From the NCBI GenBank assembly GCA_944381515.1, contig CALWLM010000118.1, forward strand, positions 1 to 37,136: a stretch of DNA of 37,136 nt, read 5' to 3'. The DNA is from an uncultured Lachnospiraceae bacterium. Lineage in GTDB: Bacteria; Bacillota; Clostridia; Lachnospirales; Lachnospiraceae. A program made the translations under genes and the position numbers. The stretch's first letter is position 1. Each line of letters opens with the position of its first letter. Below the pieces are notes generated by a model that saw only the letters and a program-made list of their open reading frames with translations, did no database searches and was not told the origin of the DNA. Positions 30,526 to 37,136 of this stretch are shown here, in pieces.

Positions 30526-31938
30526 ATGAAGAAAAGGTTATTGGCATTGGCGCTGGTAGCTGCGTTGGCGCTCTCTGCTCTGTCAGCGTGCAGCAGTACC
30601 ACTGACGAGACAACGGCAGGCACGACGGCCGGGGCCGCGGGAGAAACGGCTGCAGGCGGGGACGAGACGTCGGCTGAAACAGAAGGTGGAAGCACGGCCA
30701 GCGGCGGCTCTGTCTATTATCTGAATTTTAAACCTGAACAGGATGCCCAGTGGCAGGAGCTGGCGCAGATCTATACGGAAGAGACCGGCGTGCCGGTGAC
30801 GGTGACTACGGCGGCTTCGGGTACATATGAGACCATGCTGACCAGCGAGATGGCCTCCAGCGATGCCCCTACCATGTTCCAGGTAAACGGTCCTGTGGGC
30901 CTGAACAGCTGGAAAGATTACTGCTATGATCTGAGCGGCAGCGCAATCTACGGCGAGCTGACCAGCGATGATTACGCCCTGAGCGAGGACGGCGCTGTCT
31001 ATGGCATCGCTTATGTTATTGAATCTTACGGCATCATCGTCAACAAGACTCTGCTGGCTGAGGCCGGATACTCTGTTGACGACATTCAGTCCTTTGCGGA
31101 TCTGCAGACTGTAGCCGAGGATATCACCGCCCGCAGCGACGAGCTGGGATTTGCAGCTTTTACGTCGGCCGGCATGGACAGCTCCTCCGACTGGCGCTTC
31201 AAGACCCATCTGGCTAACCTGCCCATTTACTTTGAGTATCAGGAGAAGGGAATCACCTCTACCGATGCTATCGAGGGTACTTATCTGGACAACTTCCGCA
31301 ACATGTGGGATCTGTACATCAACAATTCCACCTGCCCTCCTGCTGAGCTGACGGCCAAGACGGCTAACGACTCCCTCAATGAGTTCTTGAACGGCGAGGC
31401 TGTGTTCTATCAGAACGGTTCCTGGGAGTATGCCAATGTAGTGGGCGAGGGCAAATACACGGACGATGACGTGACCATGATCCCGATCTACATCGGAGTA
31501 GGCGACGAGGCTAATCAGGGTCTGTGCACCGGCAGTGAGAACTACTGGTGTGTCAACAAGAACGCAAGCGAAGAGGATATTCAGGCAACTCTGGATTTCA
31601 TGGAGTGGTGTGTAACCGATGAGACCGCCCTGCAGGCGATGACCGGCGGCGAGGGCGCTATGCCTTCCGGCGGCGCAGGTATGGCATTTGCGATTCCTTT
31701 CGCCAAGGCTCCCGAATCCTCCAACCTCTTTGTGGCGCGGGATGCTGAGATGACCGCTGAGGGCAAGACTCCTGTCAGCTGGAACTTCACCACCATGCCT
31801 TCCGAGGAGTGGAAGAACATGCTGGGTTCCGCCATGGCTGTGTATGCCGCGGATCAGACGGACGACAACTGGGCCGGCGTAGTTTCCGCATTCGTGGATA
31901 ACTGGGCATCTGAGTATGCTCTGGCCAATGGGGGCTGA
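30526..31938 (+). CDS. ABC transporter substrate-binding lipoprotein, family 1 (maltodextrin-type)
   Basis: A 470-residue extracellular receptor. The signal peptide ends in LSAC with lipidated Cys22, followed by a Thr/Gly/Glu-rich linker to about residue 60. The mature part resembles MalE/UgpB-type family-1 proteins (VYYLNFKPEQDAQWQELAQIYTEETGVPVTV, FLNGEAVFYQNGSWEYANV, ATLDFMEWCVTDE). It binds a sugar, by context a malto-oligosaccharide, and delivers it to the next two permeases. AAAGGAGG precedes the ATG at 30526; the longer frame starting at 30463 overlaps the operator array and is rejected. Confidence 0.92.
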   Translation: MKKRLLALALVAALALSALSACSSTTDETTAGTTAGAAGETAAGGDETSAETEGGSTASGGSVYYLNFKPEQDAQWQELAQIYTEETGVPVTVTTAASGTYETMLTSEMASSDAPTMFQVNGPVGLNSWKDYCYDLSGSAIYGELTSDDYALSEDGAVYGIAYVIESYGIIVNKTLLAEAGYSVDDIQSFADLQTVAEDITARSDELGFAAFTSAGMDSSSDWRFKTHLANLPIYFEYQEKGITSTDAIEGTYLDNFRNMWDLYINNSTCPPAELTAKTANDSLNEFLNGEAVFYQNGSWEYANVVGEGKYTDDDVTMIPIYIGVGDEANQGLCTGSENYWCVNKNASEEDIQATLDFMEWCVTDETALQAMTGGEGAMPSGGAGMAFAIPFAKAPESSNLFVARDAEMTAEGKTPVSWNFTTMPSEEWKNMLGSAMAVYAADQTDDNWAGVVSAFVDNWASEYALANGG

Positions 31939-32014
31939 TTGAGAGAACCCTGAAGAATAAAATGTAACGTTTCAGAGCTGCCGGATTTGACCGGAGCTTA
32001 TAGCGAATCACTGC

Positions 32015-32052
32015 CCGGGCAGGCTGCCACCTTATCTGTGCGGCCTGCCCGG
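32015..32052 (+). other. Stable intercistronic hairpin after the receptor gene
   Basis: CCGGGCAGG (32015-32023) pairs with CCTGCCCGG (32044-32052), without a T-run. It lies in the 151-bp gap before the permeases and probably stabilises the receptor transcript, as does the hairpin at 10977 in the other transporter operon. Confidence 0.6.
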
Positions 32053-32095
32053 TCGGCGTAAGAAGAAGTGCCAAACAATAGAAAGGAGGATGGCA

Positions 32096-32947
32096 TTGAA
32101 AAAAGCGATGAAAAAATATTGGCCGATATTTTTACTGCCTACCCTCGCGGCGTTTATTATCGGCTTTATCATTCCCTTCATTCAGGGCGTCTATCTGGCT
32201 TTTTGCCAGTTCACCACGGTTAAGGATGCCACATTTATCGGTCTCTCTAATTTTAGCCGGGCCCTCAGTGACAGTACCTTTCATCATGCCCTCTGGTACA
32301 ACTGTGCCTTTGTGATTGTCAGCACGCTGGCTATCAATCTGGGGGGACTGGCTGTGGCGATGATTCTGACCCGCGCTATATCGGGAAGAAATGCGTATCG
32401 CACGGTATTCTTTATGCCCAACCTGATTGGAGGTATTGTGCTGGGCTATATCTGGCAGATTCTTTTGAATTGCGTGCTGAGCCTTCTGGAGAAGCCTCTT
32501 TTGGCCCTGGACGCCACGGCCGGCTTCTGGGGTCTGGTGATTCTGATGTGCTGGCAGCAGATCGGATATATGATGGTCATCTATATTGCGGGACTGCAGA
32601 GCATTCCGGATACGTTGGTGGAGGCGTCGCAGATCGACGGGGCCACGCCGCTTCAGACCTTCTTTAAGGTCAAGCTGCCGATGCTGATGCCGTCCATTAC
32701 AATCTGCCTGTTCCTCACCATCACCAACGGCTTTAAGCTTTTCGACCAGAACATGGCGCTGACTGCCGGCCAGCCGGCCCATCAGAGCGAACTGCTGGCC
32801 TATAATATCTACTATACCTTCTATGGACGTTCCGGACCTCAGTGGAGAGGTATAGGACAGGCGAAAGCCGTTATTTTCTGCCTTATCGTTGTGGCAATCT
32901 CCCTGATTCAGCTGAGAATCACCCGAAATAAGGAGGTGCAGCAATGA
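32096..32947 (+). CDS. Sugar ABC transporter permease (MalF/UgpA type)
   Basis: A 283-residue membrane protein with about six helices (PIFLLPTLAAFIIGFIIPFIQGVYLAF at the start) and the EAA-type loop VEASQIDGATPLQTFFKVKLPMLMPS that contacts the ATPase. The ATG at 32090 is directly adjacent to AAAGGAGG and too close for initiation. The TTG at 32096 has a 6-base spacing, so I take it as the start; the next ATG is at 32108. It forms the pore with the following permease. The stop overlaps the next start (ATGA). Confidence 0.9.
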   Translation: MKKAMKKYWPIFLLPTLAAFIIGFIIPFIQGVYLAFCQFTTVKDATFIGLSNFSRALSDSTFHHALWYNCAFVIVSTLAINLGGLAVAMILTRAISGRNAYRTVFFMPNLIGGIVLGYIWQILLNCVLSLLEKPLLALDATAGFWGLVILMCWQQIGYMMVIYIAGLQSIPDTLVEASQIDGATPLQTFFKVKLPMLMPSITICLFLTITNGFKLFDQNMALTAGQPAHQSELLAYNIYYTFYGRSGPQWRGIGQAKAVIFCLIVVAISLIQLRITRNKEVQQ

Positions 32948-33786
32948 AAATTAAGACGCGTCGCATCAACAGGCTGTGGAGCGTGATCATGCTGCTTGTA
33001 TCGCTGCTCTACATGTATCCGATCTTTATGGTGCTGATGAATTCCCTGAAGATCGAGAGTGCGATCAGTACCAGCACGGCCTTTGAGCTCCCGACGGCGG
33101 AAACCTTCGCAGGCCTTGCCAACTATGAGAATGCGATCAATGCCCAGGGCTTTTTGAGCAGCTTCTTTTATACGGCCTTTATTACCATCACCTCCGTGCT
33201 GGCAATACTGTTCTTCTGCTCCATGTTTGCCTGGTATATCACCCGGGTGGAGACCAAGGTGACCAAAGCCCTTTATCTGCTGTGCGCCTTTTCCATGGTG
33301 GTTCCTTTCCAGATGGTTATGTTTACTCTTTCCTCCATGGCAGATACGCTGAATCTGAATACGCCGTGGGTGCTCTGGGTTATTTATCTGGGATTTGGAG
33401 CCGGCCTGGCCGTGTTTATGTTCTGCGGATTTATGCGCAGCGTTCCCATCGATATCGAGGAAGCGTCGATGATTGACGGCAGCAGTCCGCTGCAGACTTA
33501 TTTCCACATAGTAGTCCCTCTGCTTCGGCCTACGATGGTGTCCGTGGCAATTCTGGAGGCCATGTGGATCTGGAACGACTATCTGCTGCCTACGTTGATT
33601 TTGGATATCAACAAATACAAAACGATCTCAATGCTGATCCAGTTCTTCCGGGGAAGCTACGGACGCGTTGAGATGGGGCCGATGATGGCCTGCATCATGC
33701 TTGCCATCCTGCCGATTATCGTTATTTATCTGGTGGGACAAAAGCACATTATCAAGGGTGTGGTGGCAGGCGCGGTCAAGGGCTGA
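32944..33786 (+). CDS. Sugar ABC transporter permease (MalG/UgpE type)
   Basis: A 280-residue membrane permease with about six helices; the first (WSVIMLLVSLLYMYPIFMVLMNSLK) and the EAA loop IDIEEASMIDGSSPLQTYFHIVVPLLRPT are characteristic. The C-terminal QKHIIKGVVAGAVKG is the common ending of this family. It overlaps the preceding gene by four bases, with AAGGAGG before its ATG. It imports the sugar captured by the upstream lipoprotein. Confidence 0.94.
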   Translation: MKIKTRRINRLWSVIMLLVSLLYMYPIFMVLMNSLKIESAISTSTAFELPTAETFAGLANYENAINAQGFLSSFFYTAFITITSVLAILFFCSMFAWYITRVETKVTKALYLLCAFSMVVPFQMVMFTLSSMADTLNLNTPWVLWVIYLGFGAGLAVFMFCGFMRSVPIDIEEASMIDGSSPLQTYFHIVVPLLRPTMVSVAILEAMWIWNDYLLPTLILDINKYKTISMLIQFFRGSYGRVEMGPMMACIMLAILPIIVIYLVGQKHIIKGVVAGAVKG

Positions 33787-33822
33787 CGGCGCGCTGCGGT
33801 GAATGGGAGGCACAGGACAGAC

Positions 33823-34845
33823 ATGACAATAAAAGACATTGCGAGATTATCCGGATACAGCCTGGGAACAGTCTCCCGTGTACTCAATAATCATCCTGAC
33901 GTCAGCGAAAAAGCCAGACAAAAAGTGATGGCGGTGGTACAGGAGATGGGCTTTGAGCCCAATGCCAATGCAAAGCATTTGAAGATGAGAACCAGAACTG
34001 CCATAGCAGTGTTGGTAAAAGGTTCGCATAACCTGCTGTTTTCAGATATCCTGGAAAAAATACAGGCTAAATTCGCGGCCAGCGGGGAAGAAGTATATGT
34101 GGCTTATCTGGACGAGGACGCCGATGAGGTGCAGTACGCCCTGCAGCTGGCCAGGCAGAGGAGGCCCAAGGGTTTTCTCTTTCTGGGCGGTGATATGGAG
34201 TATTTTCGGACGGGCTTTGAAGGACTGGAGGACCCCTGCGTGCTTCTTACCAACAATGCTGCGGATCTGGGGTTCCCCAATCTTTCCAGCTTTTCCACTG
34301 ATGATGCGGCTGCGGCTGAGGAGGTGATCGACTACCTTTTTGCCTGCGGTCATCAAAAAATCGGGGTGCTGGGCGGAAATCTGTCCATCGACCAGATCAG
34401 CTACCGGCGTCTCAGAGGAGTATATCATTCGGTAAAAAAGAATGGGCTCGCCTTTGATACCACGAAACAGTATGAGCCCTGCCGCTATTCCATGGAAGAG
34501 GGATATCGCGCGGCGTCCAGACTGCTGCAGAAGGAGCCCGGACTTACCGCCATATTTGCCCTCGGCGATGTCATTGCTCTGGGCGCAATGCGGGCTCTGG
34601 CGGACAGAGGGTTTAAGATACCGGAGGATATCTCAGTGGTGGGCTATGATGGAATTGTCTCCTCCGAGTACAGCATCCCCAGGCTTACTACGGTGAGACA
34701 GGATGCGGAACAGCTGGCGGACAGGGGAGTGCGGACGCTGCTGCAAAATATACATTATGAACTGCCGCCGGTACATGAGTCGGTTCCTTTTACTCTTATG
34801 CGGCGGGAAAGCGTACGCAGCCTTGACGGAAAGGAGACTCTGTAA
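33823..34845 (+). CDS. LacI family transcriptional regulator
   Basis: A 340-residue repressor-type protein. The N-terminal helix-turn-helix and hinge are TIKDIARLSGYSLGTVSRVLNNHPDVSEKARQKV, and the periplasmic-binding-like sensor domain covers about residues 60-335 (FLFLGGDMEYF, GHQKIGVLGGNLS, FALGDVIALGAMRALADRGFKIPEDISVVGYDG). The start at 33823 fits the fold and has AGGA five bases upstream; an earlier in-frame ATG has no site. Its position between permeases and malQ points to control of this operon, with the palindrome at 30432-30441 as likely target. Confidence 0.93.
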   Translation: MTIKDIARLSGYSLGTVSRVLNNHPDVSEKARQKVMAVVQEMGFEPNANAKHLKMRTRTAIAVLVKGSHNLLFSDILEKIQAKFAASGEEVYVAYLDEDADEVQYALQLARQRRPKGFLFLGGDMEYFRTGFEGLEDPCVLLTNNAADLGFPNLSSFSTDDAAAAEEVIDYLFACGHQKIGVLGGNLSIDQISYRRLRGVYHSVKKNGLAFDTTKQYEPCRYSMEEGYRAASRLLQKEPGLTAIFALGDVIALGAMRALADRGFKIPEDISVVGYDGIVSSEYSIPRLTTVRQDAEQLADRGVRTLLQNIHYELPPVHESVPFTLMRRESVRSLDGKETL

Positions 34846-34909
34846 GGAATTTTGGACGAGGGGGTCCATAAAAACCGAAAATCCAGACAGAGAAAGGATG
34901 TGGGAATGT

Positions 34910-36403
34910 ATGAGAAGAGCGGGTATTTTGATGCCGATTACCTCTCTGCCTTCGGCATGGGGGATAGGCACGCTGGGAGATGAGGCGGGGAAATTTTTGG
35001 ATTTCCTGACGCAGGCCGGCCAATCGTGCTGGCAGATTCTCCCGATTGGACCTACCGGATATGGGGATTCCCCCTATCAGCCCTTCTCCTCCTTTGCGGG
35101 AAATCCTTATCTCATTGATCTGGACGACCTGCGGCAGGAGGGGCTGCTGCACGAGGAGGAGTACCAGGGACTGGACTGGGGAGACGATCCCGGACGGGCG
35201 GACTACGGGCTTCTCTACAGAAATCGTTTCGGCGTGCTGAAGAAGGCGGTGGGCCGGCTGACCGGCGAGAAAGCAGAGGAGCTTGAGAAATTTTGCCGGG
35301 AGGAGTCATGGTGGCTGGCTGACTATGCGCTTTTTATGGCTCTTAAGGGCAGGTTTGATGGCGCGGCCTGGAGCAAATGGCCCCAGGGACTTAGAAAAAG
35401 GGAGAGGGAGGCCGTAGCTGCGGCAGAGAGCGAGCTTTCGGCGGAGATAGATTTTTGGAAGGGCGTACAGTTTTTGTTCTTTCATCAATGGGAAAAATTA
35501 AAGAAGTTGTCTCAGGAAAAGGGCATATCCATAATCGGCGATCTCCCCATTTATGTGGCGGAGGACAGCGCGGATGTGTGGGCTCATCCGGAGCTCTTTC
35601 AGATGGACGAAGATCTTCGTCCGGTCAAGGTGGCGGGCTGCCCTCCCGATGGCTTTTCCGCCTCCGGTCAGCTGTGGGGAAACCCGCTGTTTGACTGGGA
35701 ACGGATGAAGGAGGAGGGGTACAGCTGGTGGATCAGCCGTGTAGCCTTTCAGTTCCGCTTTTACGACGTGCTTCGCATAGATCATTTCCGCGGGTTTGAG
35801 TCTTACTACGCCATACCGAGAGGGGCGAAGGACGCCAGGGAAGGCAGCTGGGAGAAGGGACCGGGAATGGATTTTTTCCGCGCTCTGGAGAAGGCTGTGG
35901 GGCAGCGCAGAATCATTGCGGAGGATTTGGGCTTTATTACGCCGGAGGTAGGAAAGCTGTTGGAGGATACCGGATTTCCCGGCATGAAAGTATTGCAGTT
36001 TGCTTTTGACAGCCGTGACGGCGGGGGGAGGATGTATCAGCCCCATAATTATCCGGTCAACTGCGTGGCCTACGTGGGCACCCATGACAATGAAACGGCT
36101 CTGGGATGGCTGGAGGAGGTATCGGCTGAGGATGCAGCCCTGGCACGGGAATATCTGCATCTGGACAGAGAAGAAGGAGAAAACTGGGGAATGATGCGCG
36201 GTATCTGGAGCAGTCCCGCCGGATATGCCATTGTACAGATGCAGGACATCCTGGGACTGGGAAGAGAAGGACGTATTAATACTCCGTCCACGCTGGGCGG
36301 CAACTGGCAGTGGCGAGCTCTGCCGGGTTCCTATGGCGCAGACCTGGCGGCGCGGGTCTACAGGCAGATGTATCTCTATGAGAGGCTGCCGGGTCAGGCA
36401 TAG
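34910..36403 (+). CDS. malQ: 4-alpha-glucanotransferase (amylomaltase, GH77)
   Basis: A 497-residue cytoplasmic enzyme of standard GH77 length. The N-terminal ITSLPSAWGIGTLG and PIGPTGYGDSPYQPFSSFAGNPYLI are diagnostic. Catalytic Asp is in LRIDHFRGFESYYAIP, the acid/base Glu in IIAEDLGFITPEV, and the third carboxylate in THDNET. It transfers maltodextrin chains between acceptors, releasing glucose. The ATG at 34910 is preferred (fold begins with GILMPITSLPS); an ATG four codons earlier directly abuts its AAAGG. It lies 64 bp after the LacI gene, so is probably co-transcribed. Confidence 0.96.
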   Translation: MRRAGILMPITSLPSAWGIGTLGDEAGKFLDFLTQAGQSCWQILPIGPTGYGDSPYQPFSSFAGNPYLIDLDDLRQEGLLHEEEYQGLDWGDDPGRADYGLLYRNRFGVLKKAVGRLTGEKAEELEKFCREESWWLADYALFMALKGRFDGAAWSKWPQGLRKREREAVAAAESELSAEIDFWKGVQFLFFHQWEKLKKLSQEKGISIIGDLPIYVAEDSADVWAHPELFQMDEDLRPVKVAGCPPDGFSASGQLWGNPLFDWERMKEEGYSWWISRVAFQFRFYDVLRIDHFRGFESYYAIPRGAKDAREGSWEKGPGMDFFRALEKAVGQRRIIAEDLGFITPEVGKLLEDTGFPGMKVLQFAFDSRDGGGRMYQPHNYPVNCVAYVGTHDNETALGWLEEVSAEDAALAREYLHLDREEGENWGMMRGIWSSPAGYAIVQMQDILGLGREGRINTPSTLGGNWQWRALPGSYGADLAARVYRQMYLYERLPGQA

Positions 36404-36441
36404 AGAGGTATAATCCGGGTCGGGCATAGAGAGATATAATT
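36391..36441 (+). repeat. 26-bp tandem duplication over the malQ stop, carrying TATAAT
   Basis: GGGTCAGGCATAGAGAGGTA and the following TAATC (36391-36415) recur as GGGTCGGGCATAGAGAGATA plus TAATT (36417-36441), 26 bp apart. The first copy contains the malQ stop codon. Each holds TATAAT, so the duplication may have created or doubled a -10 element for the downstream ATPase gene; no good -35 was seen. Confidence 0.8.
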
Positions 36442-36460
36442 AGGAAAGGAGAAAGCAGTT

Positions 36461-37136
36461 ATGGCGGAAGTCAGCTTGAGACATATTGAAAAGGTTTATC
36501 CCAATACGGAGAAGAAGAAAAAGGGAAGCAAGAGCAATTTGAAGGTCACGGAAGAAGGCGTACTGGCGGTACAGGATTTTAACCTGGACATAAAGGACCG
36601 GGAGTTTGTCGTTCTGGTGGGACCGTCGGGATGCGGCAAATCCACCACTTTGCGCATGGTGGCGGGACTGGAGGAGATCACAAGGGGAGAGCTCTATATC
36701 GACGGCGTGCTGGTGAATGACGCGGCGCCTAAGGACAGGGACATCGCCATGGTTTTCCAGAGCTATGCTCTCTATCCCCATATGACTGTGCGGGGCAATA
36801 TGGAATACCCCCTCAAGCTGAAAAAGATGGATAAGGCGGAGATGAACCGCCGGGTGGAACAGGCGGCTGAAATATTGGGAATCACCGAATACCTGGATCG
36901 TAAGCCTAAGGCCCTTTCCGGCGGCCAGAGACAGCGCGTGGCCATCGGACGCGCTATCGTGCGCGAACCCAAGGTGCTCTTGATGGATGAGCCACTCTCC
37001 AACCTGGACGCCAAGCTGCGTAATCAGATGCGCGCGGAGATTATCAAGCTGCGCCAGCGCATTGACACTACCTTTATCTATGTGACCCATGACCAGACGG
37101 AGGCCATGACGCTGGGAGACCGGATCGTTATCATGA
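36461..37136 (+). CDS. Sugar ABC transporter ATP-binding protein (MsmX/MalK/UgpC type), 3' end beyond window
   Basis: The first 225 codons of an ATPase running off the window. Walker A is [10 protein letters not shown]-loop [12 protein letters not shown], signature LSGGQRQRV, Walker [12 protein letters not shown] and H-loop [10 protein letters not shown]. About residues 15-35 contain a charged insertion ([19 protein letters not shown]) between the first two strands, longer than in typical MsmX. It would energise the MalF/MalG-type permeases and possibly other sugar importers of the cell. AAGGAG precedes the ATG at 36461. The C-terminal regulatory domain, which would separate MalK from MsmX, lies outside. 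Confidence 0.93.
   Translation, partial: MAEVSLRHIEKVYPNTEKKKKGSKSNLKVTEEGVLAVQDFNLDIKDREFVVLVGPSGCGKSTTLRMVAGLEEITRGELYIDGVLVNDAAPKDRDIAMVFQSYALYPHMTVRGNMEYPLKLKKMDKAEMNRRVEQAAEILGITEYLDRKPKALSGGQRQRVAIGRAIVREPKVLLMDEPLSNLDAKLRNQMRAEIIKLRQRIDTTFIYVTHDQTEAMTLGDRIVIM

Overview
The window looks like chromosomal DNA of a Gram-positive anaerobe of the class Clostridia, probably Lachnospiraceae-like. Supporting this are strong AGGAGG-type ribosome binding sites before nearly every gene, lipoprotein (lipobox) transporter receptors, a tig-clpP-clpX-engB cluster, RpiR/AraC/LacI regulators of sugar operons and a moderately GC-rich, purine-biased coding strand. The organism is an inference; no rRNA or other marker is present.

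Layout. (1) 1-1632: a promoter, a divergent tandem glycine-type riboswitch and a rho-independent terminator precede a saccharopine-dehydrogenase-like oxidoreductase. (2) 1665-3378, minus strand: an MgtC/SapB membrane protein with a long repeat-bearing leader, and a Cof-type HAD phosphatase. (3) 3499-7173: a sialic-acid (ManNAc) operon nanE-nanK-rpiR plus a glycerophosphodiesterase-like gene, ending in a strong terminator. (4) 7427-9141: a PhnP-like metallo-beta-lactamase-fold hydrolase and a convergent AraC regulator. (5) 9273-18708: a long operon with a family-5 substrate-binding lipoprotein, two permeases, two ATPases, a cytoplasmic beta-propeller glycosidase-like protein, an N-acetylneuraminate-lyase-like aldolase, a PHP-domain phosphoesterase and a YhcH/NanQ anomerase-like protein. 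Together (3) to (5) read as a system that imports a sialic-acid-containing compound, splits it, opens the ring, cleaves it to ManNAc and pyruvate, phosphorylates and epimerises it. Three phosphoesterase-like enzymes travel with it and have no assigned step.

(6) 18741-20536: a lower-GC gene for a Schlafen/AlbA-type ATP-binding regulator, with TAAC(A/G)C-type palindromes at both ends, one of them inside its own promoter. (7) 20751-25868: a type II P-type (calcium-type) ATPase, a family-2 glycosyltransferase broken by an internal deletion, a PlsC-like acyltransferase, a CYTH-domain protein and a DJ-1/PfpI protein. (8) 26057-29967: trigger factor, ClpP, ClpX and EngB, with no lon gene between clpX and engB. 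(9) 30387-37136: a maltodextrin-type operon (family-1 receptor lipoprotein, two permeases, LacI regulator, 4-alpha-glucanotransferase and the start of an MsmX/MalK-type ATPase cut by the window end), preceded by a strong promoter and an array of GGAAAC operator-like motifs.

A recurring trait is short degenerate tandem repeats at gene junctions: 19 bp before mgtC, 15 bp across nanE/nanK, 13 bp after engB and 26 bp after malQ. The nanE/nanK array is the most striking, since each unit carries a purine-rich tract and an in-frame start codon. No tRNA, rRNA, CRISPR array, insertion sequence or prophage gene was recognised.
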